In this document: in pieces, positions 14,040-27,673 of the stretch
Layout: each line of letters opens with the position of its first letter
Numbering within the stretch: the first letter of the stretch is position 1
Assembly: GCA_036897445.1 (NCBI GenBank)
Contig: JAYMTL010000069.1
Location: 34,033 to 98,032, forward strand
Direction of reading: 5' to 3'
DNA from: Pelargonium tetragonum
Lineage: Eukaryota > Streptophyta > Magnoliopsida > Geraniales > Geraniaceae
DNA length: 64,000 bases
Notes under the pieces: model-generated
Databases searched by the model: none
Seen by the model: the letters and a program-made list of their open reading frames with translations, nothing else
Told to the model about the DNA's origin: nothing
Program-made: the position numbers and the translations under genes

Positions 14040-17000
14040 GAGGTGTCCCCAATTAGAAACTTTTAATTAAGGAAAGTCTGCTTCTAAACGGAAACTTAGA
14101 CCTTATAGAAGAGGGGAGGCCTCAGAAGTTTGGTTAGAAAAAACAAGGACTCATTATTCCTATATCACGAAAAACCCTGAGAAATAGCGCTCGGAAACAG
14201 AGCTGTAGCCTTTAAAAAGGACTTCCCAAGTCAAATTATGGAGTATTTGCCTATAAACTCTCAAGGAATACAAATCTGAAAAGCACCCTACGGGCATCTA
14301 TCTAGAACATATAAAGTGCGCTCTAATAAACCCGGATCCCCATCTAGATACTGTAGAAAAAAGAAATTACGTTCTAAAGCTTTGTAATACTTCGAGTTCC
14401 TAACTAAAAGGAGAAACTTATTTTCCACATGTTGACCCAAGAACTTTTTGTGTAACTACTCATAAAAGGGAGATCCTTTACTGACTCAGCTTCTCGAAGT
14501 TCTATTTATTCATATTACATTGAGAATATCAAAATAATACTAGTAACCTCTAATAGAGAATTGCCATATTTAGGGGTCCTTATCTTCAAAGTAGAGTCCC
14601 TCATATAATACTCAATACAGTCTATAAATTTTACACAAGAATTCGATACCGGGCTTTGAGCTTTCCCTAAGAGTACATATAAAACCGCCCTGCGCTCATT
14701 CCTTGAAAACATCATTCTATTCTATAGTAGTTCTTGTATGTAACTTTTCTAAGTGTTCACTATACTTGACTTTTATAAAGGCATTACGCAAATTCGAGCA
14801 AGACTTAACCACAGTTGAACTAAACTCTTTTGTGCTTGTATCTATATTCAGAGGAGACTCTCTAAAATGAGCTGGGTTTATGACTAAGTAAGAGGACTCC
14901 TTTCCTTAAATACGAAACAAAAGAGGTGTAAGGATACTGGTAAGGGGGATCCCGGCGGAAGGTTATGACAAATAATTATTCCATTTCATTTTCTAATTGT
15001 AATAGCTCCCAGTTTAGCTTGAGAACTCTTTTATTTCTATCCAGAGCAACCCCGTGCAGATGTAGTAAGTAAACCCTTTTTATTATGAAAAATAGAAATT
15101 TACGGAGTGCCCTCTTATACATAGTTATAACTTCCTCATGAAATAGAAATTACCCTATTATATACTATATACTGTATTAAGATTAAAGGGTTCTAGTTTA
15201 ATGCCGAAATAGAAAGCAGGTTTTTTACCTTTTAAAGGTAGTACTAAGGGCTTCGCACCTTTTCCATTGTTCAGCAGCCTCAAAGTTAACGCAAAGTATA
15301 TGGATAAAGATTTTTGGATGCCAGGCGTAGATTTAGAGAGTCACTCTGAAGGAGATCTGAAAAGCACCTAATCTTAAAAAAATCTTTTTCAGGGTGAAAC
15401 ATCTCAAGATCTAGCTTACTGATACTAAAAGAAAAGTAATAGTACTCCTTTTTATAGGATAGCTTAACTTGTTATACATCGGGACTTTTACCTTGTGTTG
15501 TGTAAGGAAGATCTTTACCCTTTCAATAGAACACAATACTTTTAAAGAAACTACTAGAGCTGGAAGCCCCTAACCCAATAATATGCTTAAAAGTTAGCGA
15601 ACGAAATGATAAAGCTTGACCGGAAAGGTCCCTAAAGAGCGGATCTATAAGAAAGTTATTAAGTTATAAAGAAGATTTTTTATGGAATAAGTCCACTCTC
15701 CTTAGGATACAAAACTAGAAGGAAAGTCTTCATTTTAATAATAAGAGAAGGGCTCCTGTTCCGCTTTTATTTTAGACTAGTTCAGATATTTCCGAGTATG
15801 TTATTTCGATTCTATTCTATGGCACCCCTTTTTGTTAACCTTGGCGCTAATGTTTACCTAAAGACACTTCTTACATATAAGCCTGGGGAGTACTTTTCTT
15901 ACAAGTTCTATTTCTGTAATCACTGCTATTTGGCCTAAGGCGCTTGACTTCTGAGTAAAAGCAGACTTTATGAGGTTCTCTATAAAATCTCAGCCTATAC
16001 CTATAACAAACACAGAGCTCTCTTAATATGCTTGTATAGTTGCTTCTTTTTCCTAAACCACCCGAAGTTAAAGTACTTTTGCCTTTAGTATATACCTTTC
16101 CATTAGCGACTCCATAAGGTTTCTTATATCCTATCCCGATACATTGAGATTTGGAGATTGCAAGCGGAAAGATAATGCCTTATAGAAGCACGCCTCCTTA
16201 GGAATCCCAGATTAGTGTTAAAACTCCAAGTTCTAGGCAGGGCCCGTTACGTAAATTGAGCGCGGGACTTTGCTCTTTATTTTTGGGAAGTGCTTTTTCA
16301 CTAACTCCCAATTATTTAGGTTTAAGGTAGGATACATAGTCAAAATGAATATTTTACAAAAGTTGTTGAAAAAGCGCCAGATTTGAGCCTAAATTAAGAG
16401 CTTCACTAAAGTCTTATTGGCAGTATCGCCTTCTTAAAGAAACCTTAAGTGTCGTGTATTCCGTCCTACAGTAGATTATGGGGTGTGTACCACTAAAAAG
16501 ACTCGGAGCGCACTTTCGGATTTAAGGCAAAAGCAGGGCAACCTTTAATATATCAGAAAACGCACAGGTTTCCTATAAAAAGAGGTAATTCTGAAAGTAT
16601 AACTAACTTCTTGAGGTGAGTAGGGATATTTGAGATTTTTCTTCGGGGTATACTAACAAAAACAAGTTAGGGTTTATAAATGTGGCAAAGGAGCCCTTTT
16701 TTTGTATTGTACAAGGCCCCTCTAAAGCAAAAAGGCTAAACTGCAGTGCTGAAAAAATACAAGACTTGTTTAATACAAAAGAAAAAGTTTACTTATAGGA
16801 TAACCCGATTTTATTGCCCCAAATTTTTAAAAGAATCTCCTATGATTTTTTCATTTTTGGTTACCTTTTATAGTTATAGTAGCGATCTTTTTTTTTAGTG
16901 AGTAATATGCATCTAGAGTTGCTTAATTCGGGGTCTTACACGAAAGTAGCTTTACTGGTAGGGGTCCCGTATAACCCACTGGCTTGATGAGAGCTTGGTG

Positions 17001-17223
17001 TTTATCCTGTGAAAAATCCAGGCAGGGAGTAGAAACAGTATGAGTATGCGCCTAAGTTTATTCAGCCCTACACAGGGTGGGTTACATAAAAGAGATCTAA
17101 CTTAAAAGTATAGAATCCTGAGTCTGAGCCCAGTCAACTATAAGAAAATTTTGGCACTCTACAACTTCTAAAAGCATTACACGAAGTTACTCAATTGTAA
17201 TATAACAAAGTAAAATAAACTTC

Positions 17224-17241
17224 TTTAGTATGTTTAGTATG
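17224..17241. repeat. Perfect 9-nt tandem duplication
   Basis: TTTAGTATG occurs twice with no spacer and no further extension. Confidence 0.9.
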
Positions 17242-20200
17242 GCAGCTACGAATGGTAAAGAGGGTTTATTCTCTACTGAAGCGCTCCCTTTTACAGGGCT
17301 GGGATGCTAAGAAGTAAAGCTTGTCTGTTATTGGTATAACTTTTATGTCTCAATTTTTATGAGAAACTAGCTTACTCAGTTCCCAGATACGCTACTACAT
17401 AGTTAAACAATCGATAGCATTAGGAGAGGGCACTATATCTCTAGGTGAAAAACTCTTTTAAAACTATATTTACTCATTAAGTTTTGTCATCTATGAATTT
17501 CTATTTAGAATGGAACAAAAACATAAACTAACGGAAGCTGCTAGGTATCCGCTTTTTTATAAGTCCAAGGCGCATTCCGGAAAATTGGAGTATTAAGACT
17601 TCTCTTAACTAGGATAATCCTGTATATTATATATTTTTGGTTCGCTTTAGAATTCCTGTGAGGGGTTTCTTCCTTAAGGGACACTAAAAAGTAACGCTAT
17701 AGAATCTCACTTAGTTTGTACTTTCATATTACAGTAACTCTTTCAAGTAAAACACAATATAGGACTTGCCCCTTACTCAGGCGCATACTTAAATTTCATA
17801 TGTATTTATTCCTACTCGCACTTTTTGTACCCCTCTCGCCATTAAACAAGGTCTCGCTATCACTAATTAATTATAATAGGAGCTGCCCGTATACAAAAAA
17901 GGAAATCGTATGTATTACTGTTGGGTTTAGTAGGTGGGTGTAAGTCTATTTAGGATTTGACTATTACTACTCTCGTGAGAACAAATGCAGATGCTTCAAA
18001 AAAAGGAGTACAAGACTTTTCTGTATGGGTCTTTTTGTAGCGTGCTACCAGAGGGAAGATGGATTTTCGTGTTATATGTTATAGTACGTTATAGAGGGCT
18101 TGGCTAAATTAAATAAGGAGATACTACTGTAATAAAAAAGAAAAAGATTAAGCGTGAAAGGGAAGTATACAATTCCCCCTTTACTATTATATATAAACTC
18201 AAAAAGTAGATACTCACAGTTAAAAGACTTGCTTATAAAATTGACATCATATTACAATCTCAGGTTTCATAGCTTTTTTCCTTAAACAAACAGGGCCACT
18301 ATCACTGTTTATTTGCCGAAGGGGGTGAAGTAACCGGCTATATAAATACAAATATAATAAAAAGCCCCTAATTAAATTCTAATTATTAGATCGGTGTCAA
18401 ATTTTTATAAGAGTAAGTAACAAAGAGATAACAAAAGTGGGTTTAAGACAAACAAGCTTTTAAGAATAAACAAACTACACAACCCAAATCACTGGATTCC
18501 AACCTCGAAAGCAATAAGTCCTAGATAAATTCTTATAATTATATAAAGGATTGCTCTTTATAGGGTTCCTGGATAGCTTTTATTTTAGGAGTAGTAATTA
18601 ATAAAGTGCATAATAAAAAAGGAAAAACTCTAACTAGCAGTAGAAAGGATTATTAATAAGAATTTTGCTTTTGCGTGTTTTATAAAAATGATAAACTAGG
18701 GCAGCACACCACAAATTCCTCGTTCTAACTTGCTTTGCAGCTACCTGATTTGATAAGCCGAACGTTGGAATCTGCAAAACCTGGGCATCTGCCTATCATA
18801 TCTAAAAAACTAAATTAATTACATTACCTTTCTTTTTTCCTTTTATCGAGACAAGAAGAGGTTTTAGCTCCTCCCCTCCAGGGGTACTAAGGCTCTGGAT
18901 TCTATATAGATACTTTACAAGCTATAGCTAGTGCATCTAGAAGAGAACCTGAATTTCCTTTTTATTGTGGAATTTTAAAAGAGAGTAGGAAGGGCAGATA
19001 ATTACATTTAGCAGGGTTTTTCAGCTCCGTCTCACTATAATACAAAAGCCTGCGTCTAACCCAAAAGTAAGAAATTTCTTGCCAAAGTCGAGCTGGGTTA
19101 GCTAATGAAAGTTATGGATGCCCCCTGTTTTAGGGCCCCTATTACAATGGATGCGCGAAAGGAAATAGGCTTTAAGACTGTAATATATAAATAAAATACC
19201 AGTAATGCTTCTTGAAACAGTACTCTCTTGGGGATATCGGCTAATTAGAGTTTAAAAGGGCAAAAAATTCCTCCAGCTCTCACAAAAGGGCCCACTTTTT
19301 GCTTCTAATCAACCGGGAACTTAATGTATATATACAAGCGGGTTTCCCTAGACTTTTTCAAATGAAACGGATTCGTTATCTTTAGTTTTTTTATTGAAAG
19401 CTTTTACTTAAAAGTCTAATTTAGAGTCTAAGGTAACTTAGGAAAGACCTTTTAAAGTTTAAGAAAGTAGGAGCTACAAGGGAATTAAAGTAAATGCGTT
19501 TCCTGGGGTTTAATAAAGAAGGTTAGTAGACCCTAGCTAGAACCGGGATTCTTAGAGTCTTTTGGACCAAGGAAATGAGGTAATAAAAAGTTTAACTAAA
19601 TAAGAGTTGGATATTTCAGGGTAAATGTAAAATAGGTAAGCTTGCTTACATGGGTTTTTCTTCCATTTTTCTTTTTTTGGTTTTGAACCTAGTTTTTTTG
19701 TTAAAGACAGGACATTGAAAGTCTAGCTTTTTGGAAGTTAGCCTCAAAGGGATTTCCAAGAAAACCCAGGTATCTTTTAATTTCACAGGAGCCGCCCTAT
19801 TGCCAAGTCTAGGAGCTCCCTCGGGCAGTATGAAATTTATAGACAAGCTCTCTCAGGATCTAAATTCCCGACTTAATTATAAATATCAGTACAAAGGGGG
19901 CACGATCTCTCTTATCTTTTTTTAAATAAAGAACAGTTGTAGATAGATTTTGTAAACACAGGAGTCCTATTTATCACGCAAAGCAGGTTAATGCAGTATC
20001 AGCGCCAGCTTTTTTTAGCGCGTCAAGAGACCTGTTCCTGGCTTTAAGTAAGGGGTACCCATATAATGGAAAGTGGATGGACACTCAAATCTTTCTTTTA
20101 TGAAAGCCGCAAGTCAAGAATTTTCAAGGGATACTCTACTTATTTTAATAAAAGAAAATAAGCAGCTAGCTGAACTAACTTAAGAGTAAGTGCTCATAGA

Positions 20201-22541
20201 GTATAAATAAAGGAGTTACCCTTTAAGGTTCGTTTATAAGAAATTCTCTCTTACTTAAATTCAGTTAAAATAGAGTAAGAAGTCTCTCTAATATCAAGCT
20301 AAATCCGCACTCATTAATTACCAAGGCTTAAAAGGTCACCTTGTAGAATGAGTTCCTTTAAAAGTTTTGGGGTTTTTAGGTTTACTCTTAAAGCCTCCCA
20401 ATTGCCAAACAGGTTCTAGACTCCTTTTGAGGAAGATTTACAAGTCCTACGTAGAAAGCATATATAATTGAGAGAACTCCGGCTTTTGAGATACAGGATT
20501 CTTCCTTAACCAGGGAGGGGCGCAGCTTGTCCCTAATGTGTAAATCCACCTTTATTGACTCTACCCGATTTGAAGCATTTGAGCAAATATAACAGATCTA
20601 TACTTTTATTACCCTTTTTTAGACATGCGAAGGAACTAGTGAAAAGTTAGACTTTTTGTACCCAGAGTCTTTATGGGTTTTGGAATTCTAAGAGAGCCCT
20701 CTTCCTTATCCTTTAGCCTGGATTAGCTATTGTCCTTATATCAGAAAAAGACTGACTTCCAAAAACTCGGGTTTAGATAAACCACGATTCCGCTTTTTAC
20801 TAGATTGGGGGCATCAGTATTAAGAATATAGTAATAGTGGAGCCTAATTAACTTTAATAAGAAACTGAGAGGGAGCTTCCGGGAGGCTCTAGTAAAAACT
20901 TTTCTCCTAATAAGTATGCAGAAGCTCGGAAAGAAAAAGGGGTCTCCTGACGTTCCTTTTAGTTAAAAAATAGGCACAGCTTTGAGGTGAGAGTAGTGCA
21001 GACTTTTGTATCTTAGTAAAATAACATAAACTTTAAACCTATTCTAATTTTGTTGCTTCTCAAAAATGAAAAGCTTTATTTACTATTATTATTATCTAAG
21101 AATCTTCGAAATTCAACGGATAGTGACTTGGGCTTAACTAAGCGGCTTTTAGAATATAGTTTTTGTTGTATATTAACTTCTTTTTAGAAAGTCCCTGTGT
21201 TACAGAGACTGGGTGCCTTCTTTTGGGCTAAATAGTAGTTTGTACTACCCCTTTTCAGGTTACGAGTATTTTCAAGCGGGTACAGAAATCCAGGGGTTCT
21301 GCTAAAAAGCATTCATTAATTATTTTCTAAGAGTTCCAAAAGGGAAAGGCCCTGGCAGGAGTTCCCTATTTTCATATGCATTTTTATTGCTTATATTTTG
21401 TAAGCAAGCTTCTCTAACGAGGTTTTTTATAGTATTCTGTCCATTTTATAATGGAACTTTTCGAGATATTAGGGGGTGCTCCTTAAATTAAAGAAGTAAA
21501 TCACTTAGATAGAAGTTTTTAATCAACTAAAGCGGGGTTTAAATAATTTTTCGTTTGTTCAAAAGTTGGTTTATCAATAAAAATCTCAGGGCTTTTACGT
21601 TAGGTAAAAAGATATTTAAGAATACAAAACAGGGTTACATTCGGTACAAATTTTTAGGGCTTTGTACTGATCAAGTTCCAGGTCATAAACAGGTTCAAAA
21701 GGTTTTATAGTTAATTGGTCTAAAAACTTCTCTTATCCTGAGCCAATACGTTACTCTACGGGAGAGGGGATGCTGTTAAACGGTTAATGAATCTCGTATT
21801 TTGCTTATAACTTACCGAGGTCTGTTAAAAATTAAAAACAAGAGGAAATCCTTATTTATACATAACTGGATCTTCTTTCTCGTACTTTTTATTCTAGACA
21901 ATTTGCTATACCAAGCCTGCTAGTTAACAACTTCGCATTCTTTTTATTAGAATTTGGCGCCGGATTTCTAGTTTTAGGCAAAGCTACTCAAAAGTCTTTC
22001 TAATTATTTCATGGGGTTCCTTTTTATCTAAACAGGAATCGGTCTACTATACTTGGCAGCTAAAACGTATCTAGGACTGGTAAATTTTTAGCAAGCGTCC
22101 TTATTTCTCCAAATTAAGGATTTTGAGTAGTAAAGTATAGGAATTCTTAAAAAACAGACTGGATTAACTAAAACTAGTAAAAAGTGGGAGCAATTCCATT
22201 TCAAACTAGGAGTCCTAAATGCCTTTTCCAGATAGACAAGTAAACAGGAAAATTCATTTGAGGGCCCTCTAAAATCCAATTTTGTTTGCGGAGGCGCTTG
22301 GGTATTGGATTAGTAATGAGTAAGACAAAGGAGGCTTTTGGCATTCTTTCGGGGTTTTCGTACATTTGAGTTCTCCTGGCTGGGTTTTTACAAGACAAAA
22401 GTCTTTTATTATGAAAGGGTAATAGCTCCGGACTTGCTTTCTCCGGCTCCTATAATCCAGATATTCAGGCATTCCGCGGGCTATTCGCAATGAAATAAAA
22501 TGTCAAGTAATATCTTTTCGTGAGTTGTAGGTTCAAATACT

Positions 22542-22560
22542 CAATATTACCAATATTACC
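22542..22560. repeat. Perfect 9-nt tandem duplication
   Basis: CAATATTAC occurs twice, and one further base keeps the period. It lies just outside the G+C-richer patch at 22.2-22.5 kb. Confidence 0.9.
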
Positions 22561-22720
22561 TGTTTTTACTGAAAGGGTCCAATTATTTAAGAGTGAAACT
22601 CCTTTTATGTCTTTCTTTGCGGCTTGCTTGTGAATGAAGTAGTCTTTTTCTTAAAAAGTCTGCTCTATCATCTAGAGAAAAACTCCAGGTACAAGATGGT
22701 TTCATATATCAACAAGGATT

Positions 22721-22738
22721 CTTATCTTACTTATCTTA
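22721..22738. repeat. Perfect 9-nt tandem duplication
   Basis: CTTATCTTA occurs twice; both outer flanks break the period. It lies about 180 nt from the duplication at 22542. Confidence 0.9.
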
Positions 22739-24455
22739 AGTTTTAAGTTACCCTTATAGAGTAGGGATTCTTTCACAGGGATTCCGACTCAGTACTCTTT
22801 ATCACGAAACTTCTTTTTTGTAGTTGTATTCCTTTTACTTTGTTTTAGTTTTTAAATACTATCCTTTTTGGAAAAACTTACATAAAGAGGACCCCCTCTT
22901 GTTAATTCCTTAACTCACCTGTTCTTGACTTTACTAAGGCAGTCTTGACTGGTTGTTAAGTTTCTTCCTCAAGCTACTTTATTAAACTAATTTAAGGAGT
23001 TTTGACTTTCACAAACGCTAGGAAAAGGGAACTGCCTGCCAAAAGGTTACCCTAGCTAATAGAGAATTCCTATTGCCCTATGTAGATTACTAAAGGAGGA
23101 AACCTTGTATGTAAGTAAATTGACTCTTCCCGACTATAGTCTTGCGAAGGAGATTCCTGCAGGAAGTAGTTTTAGATATACCCACTTACACAATAGGAAC
23201 ACAAGGACTTCTTCTTGACCTTGACTTACTTGGCTTAATGTTAATGTCTTAACCCGCATAACTTCCCTCTTTATACTTTATCGTAGAGCTATACCTTGGT
23301 TCTTTGTCTCAGAGTCTTTGTAATACTCTTCATAGATAGAGCCCCCTTTAAGGTCTTGCGAGACCACGCTTATTCAATAAAAGCTAACAAGGGTATATAA
23401 AAGCAAGTATATATCTGCTTATTTCCGTGTGTCTGGATAATAAAGAGTTTAACTCTATAAATTACACCTCGGGTTCCCTATAGTTAAAGCGAGTTCCTAT
23501 TTAGTTAAGTATTCTAGATTTTTAGCATCCGTAAAGCTTTGTATTACAGTCTTACAACTAGGGAAGATTTGCTAACAATGTAAATTAGAGAAAGGAATCA
23601 AGGCGCATTTAATTATGACCCTTTTGCGAGGTGGACTTAGATAGCTAGACTCACGAAAACTTCTTAATTCTAGAATATAAGGGAAACCCCTGGGGAATAG
23701 ACAGAATACGAATAATTACAAAGTATAGGGAAACCTTTTAATACAAATCTCTGCTGATCACATCGTATCGCCTACGATTAAACCTAGCCTTCCTCGGTCT
23801 TGGTAAGTGCCCTTTTAAGCTTGTAAAACAGGCAGGAACCTTAAATTATCAGTAATGCTTTCTATCTAGCGAGGCGCAGTAAGTAATACCCAGATGTTTT
23901 TATTAAACCCGTGCTGTAGGACATTTTTTTAAGGCACTTTGAGACAATACAAATAGGAGTTTGATACTCAATTTTATAAACGAAAAATCCGGTATAAACT
24001 TTAAGGGTGTGAGTCTGGAAAAGGTCTTAAAAGGTTTATATGGAAGGAAGTTATTACCTAGAATTTTACAGAAGGTTCGGTACTCGACAGCCTTTGCCAA
24101 CGATCAATATCACAGACGGCTTTACTTATTCGTTTGCTAGGAGTATTTGCTCGCTACAGTTAAACCTAGGGGCTAGGGCTGTCTACGTATTGTTAGGGAT
24201 TTGTACTTAGGGATGCGGTTCATAAGGAGCTTGCTTTTAAGCTTAAAGTTGGCATAGTCAATATAAATGCTTTATACCCTTTTTGGATTTTGGAGTAGAA
24301 GCGGCTCAGAAGGCTCACCTAAAATGCTTATTTGTTAAAAGATCCTCACGAAGATTAAGGCATAAATCTTAAATACCTACAAATTCTTTGATTCTAATAA
24401 GTGATATGAAGTACCAGCTGATCTTAACCTGTGTGCTGACTATTCAAAAGTGAGT

Positions 24456-24467
24456 GCAAAGCTTTGC
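24456..24467. repeat. 12-bp perfect palindrome followed by T-run
   Basis: GCAAAGCTTTGC is fully self-complementary and is followed by six T (24468-24473). A loopless palindrome plus T-run superficially resembles a terminator, but no gene lies upstream, so a function in transcription is not supported. Confidence 0.5.
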
Positions 24468-26137
24468 TTTTTTGCGTTGCGAAGTCTTGGTTGCTTCTAA
24501 GAAGATACTAGGGGAAATTAACAGCGCATTTATACTCCTAAAAACCCGGTTACTATAAAATTGAGTTGTGAAAAGTGTTTTATTTTATGCCAGGTAAAAG
24601 CTTTAGTTTGAGGGGGCAGTAGCTTTCACACACACAGGAAAAGGGAAATTTTGGAAGGATCTTTATTATTCCTGGATTTTAGGACAAAACAGAAAAGCGC
24701 TAAACAAGGCCTATCTTTACTTTAAGGTTGTTATTTCAGTACTAGGTGGGTTTACTTAAGTATAGGGGGAGTTGGAGACTACTTTAACTACATTGAAAAT
24801 ACGACCTATACGACGGCACCTTTGAGCCTTTATAATTTGCTCGGTTCCTTTACTAAACTAAAAAGCTTAGAGGGGCTCCTGTCTAATTTTTTTCTAACTA
24901 AAAACTTTAAGGGCTGTACTTTTTATATTTACTGAACATAAGTAATCCTTTGCCTGGATTATTAGACTCTTTTAGTGAATCTTTAGTAGGAACCCTGTAA
25001 ATTAACACGCCAGTTTACAAAGTACCCAGCGTGAGATAAGCAACTTAGGATCTCTTTAAAAACTATTTAGTACTAGGTGTGCAGGCTCTTAAGACCTCTC
25101 TTTTAATTAAAAAAATCTTTTTCGAAAAATGCTCGTAGGGATAAAAGTTTTCGTCCAATCCGGACTTGTAAACTCCACCTGGTGTATGAAGAATGGGAAC
25201 GCTTCATGATTCTACTCAGGATATCCGCTCTTTCTTTATTCTACTAGTAGAAGAACTCCTGTTTAAATTTAAAATGAGTACCCTTTTATCGTTTTAGTTC
25301 CAATTTATATAAAATTTAGAAAATGAAAGTTTTCTTAGGTATCCCGTACTCGAACAAGGACAACACAAGTTTATAGACTTACAAGATATAGATTCTACAA
25401 CTAAGCAACAAAACCTAGGTTATTTAGAAGTCTACAAGGTTCCCCTTGTAGTTCAGTTCTGTGTTACTGAAACCCCTTAAGCAAGTATCTCCTTATGGTA
25501 AGGTATCAAAACTTTGCACTCTTTGAGACCCACCGGACAAAAGTACGTTAACAATATTAAAATATTAAGATTAATAGTAAGGACAAGCTTTTCCCTAAAA
25601 TTCTTAAACTCGGATACAAGTTTCGTTAATTTCATTCAACTACAGTAAATAAACACACAAATTTAATATTAAGAACTGTATATTTTACGTAACTTTTCTA
25701 TAGTGGAACACCTAATATCCGATAGAAACAACAGAAGTTGCAGCAGGGACCTTGTAATGGATCAATAAAAGCTCTTGCTATACCTTTAGCCCTAGACATC
25801 ACTAAACTAAAAAGTGTATTCCTTGAAAAAACCCCAAACGGCGCTCATTTAGGGTACATCTATGAGACTAAGTCTCTCACTTCTAAAATACTTGTTAGAG
25901 TTGATTTTAGGCCTCTTGTTAATAGTATAACGTCAAAGTAGGAATGGATAAGTGCTCCCAAAATTTGATAAGTAAAAACTCTTAATATTATTTAGATACT
26001 TTGCGCGCCCTATTAGGTTCTCCAGTAAAAATTAAAGAAAGGGGAATAAGTGCTTTCTTAACTTTAGCAGCTTAGCTTGTCTTTAATATTTAAATAATAC
26101 AGTGACATATGGTACTAGCTCCTTGAAGAAGGGGCTT

Positions 26138-26155
26138 CTTAACTTACTTAACTTA
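26138..26155. repeat. Perfect 9-nt tandem duplication
   Basis: CTTAACTTA occurs twice, about 540 nt before the compositionally distinct island that starts near 26690. Confidence 0.9.
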
Positions 26156-26697
26156 TCAAAGAAGTAATACTGAAATTTTAATAGGGCAACCACTTGACTT
26201 TACTAATGACACGAGGAGAACCCGCGGTGTTCCGTTATACCGTGCTCTAGCTCAAGTAAATTTCGTTTTTGATGTAGTATAAACAACCCAATTACAAAAC
26301 CTATTTGTATTTCCTTAATTGAGCCAGACTAGGACTATGCCTTGTTTGGATCAATTAGAGTAACGGATTCTTCATAGAAGTTCCCTAAAGGGTCCGCAAT
26401 AAAAGGAAGGGGCTTTCCTTGTTGTTAGTTTAAAGTGATAAAGCTTTTTTAAGGGGTCGGTATTACAAAGAGTTATAGCTCAGGATAGGGGTATATCTCT
26501 GAAAAGGAATATAAAAGAAGGTTAAGGAGTTGGCTTAGCTAGAATTAGATAGCCCTGGAAAGCAAAAAAGCTGTTGCTGTAAATTACGGAGGCTATTAAC
26601 TTAGAAATGTTAAATAAAAAAGATTAAGGACTAAAACCAAAACTACCTTTTGTCAAATTCCTAGGATTCTAATTCTAGTGACGTAGAACTCCCATCA

Positions 26698-27030
26698 TAA
26701 AAAACTTCCTCGTTTTAGTATCTGTATCCCGGTTTTCCTAGCTAGACCTTGATGGCTGTACCCTTAAGGGAGATACCTTTACTCTTCCTATGAGTCTTCT
26801 TCTTACCTAGGTCCCCTGGACTTCTTCTAGTTGTAGCTACTGCATTTCCTATTAGTATTCTACAGTAGAGTATATCTATAACTCTCTTTTTGTGGTTATA
26901 GTATATATTAGTAGTTAGACTTATTAGATCTAATGTAAGTAAAGTATAATAGATTGTAATAAGTAGAAGAGTGTCTTAGTCTCTATCTAAAGGGTCTTGC
27001 TCTTGTCTTGTACTCTGTAATTCTTGGCAT
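26698..27030 (-). pseudogene. Broken ORF with Gln-to-stop pattern, unknown product
   Basis: The frame opens with ATG at 27028-27030. The first residues (MPRITEYKTRARPF) are basic and protein-like, and the frame then continues for 111 codons if TAA and TAG are read as glutamine; a TGA ends it. In the standard code it has many stops. A second frame near the end (around 26740-26850) gives another basic stretch, so a frameshift is possible. The basic N-terminus would suit a DNA-binding domain such as that of a transposase, but I do not recognise the family. With only TGA counted as stop, 111 open codons are not rare, so the case rests mainly on the composition of the island. Confidence 0.35.
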
Positions 27031-27041
27031 AGGAGGAGCTT

Positions 27042-27083
27042 AGTAAGTAGATCTTACTTCCTCCCGACTGAAGCACAGCGAGG
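27042..27083. repeat. Paired inverted-repeat segment beside the broken ORF
   Basis: AGTAAG (27042-27047) pairs with CTTACT (27053-27058) across a 5-nt loop. Directly after it, a G+C-richer stretch at 27060-27083 begins CCTC and ends GAGG. The segment lies immediately upstream of the minus-strand ATG at 27030. It could be a remnant of a transposon end or an upstream control region; neither can be shown from sequence alone. Confidence 0.35.
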
Positions 27084-27490
27084 TAATGCGTAGTATTAGT
27101 TTCTTGAGTATATAGATGCACTATAACCCACACTTCTTAATTTGCTTTTGTTTCTGTATTTCTAAGCCTTAGGGAGAGCCTTATCTATTGGGAGTTTTCT
27201 TGTTATTGAAGCTAGATCCGTACTTTTCTTTTAGATTAGAGACTCGATAGTAAGTAAATAGTTAATAATAAGTATATAATAGATTCTTGTTATAGATAGA
27301 TTGTAATTGTATAGGATATTAGTAATAGTAAGAAAGTTCCTTTAGTATATCTTCCTCTTAGCACTTGTTATTTCTATATAGAGGATTGTAACTTAGTTAG
27401 ATTGATAATACATTTTACCGACGGGAACGTTAGAGAAGGAGGTTCTAGTTACAAGTATTCATAGGTATACTCACTTACTTTATAACACCA

Positions 27491-27673
27491 ATGACTTCCT
27501 TTGCTTTCTTGTTACTTGCTTATTTACATTGCTTTACTTGCTTTGCTAGCTTATATTGTTTTATGGGAGCTCTCTGTATCATATTTTTAGTAAGAGCAGC
27601 AAGAGTAGCTACAGGAGCTGTAAAGAAGAGTAACAGTAGGAGGAGAAGAGGAAGGGTTGTACTGTGCTTATAG
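27491..27673 (+). other. 60-codon hydrophobic/basic ORF inside the island, doubtful
   Basis: The frame opens with ATG and encodes a hydrophobic first half, long enough for one membrane segment, and a basic tail with an SRRRRGR run. The opposite strand of the same DNA gives a glutamine- and lysine-rich frame if TAR is read as Gln, equally plausible as the original coding strand. No family is recognised. It is probably a by-product of the island's composition rather than a gene. Confidence 0.15.

Larger units (their letters stand above)
1474..26690. other. 25 kb intergenic desert
   Basis: Apart from the short repeats listed separately I see no gene here. ORFs of 60-85 codons occur at chance frequency and have the composition of translated random A+T-rich DNA. 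I looked for organelle tRNA T-arms, conserved rRNA stretches and intron-endonuclease motifs and saw none. The stretch is densely sown with short motifs of a G-run, two to four bases, then a C-run (for example GGATCC, GGGCCC, GGACTCC). Local patches of higher G+C occur near 22.2-22.5 kb. Very old, unrecognisable gene relics cannot be excluded. Confidence 0.7.
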
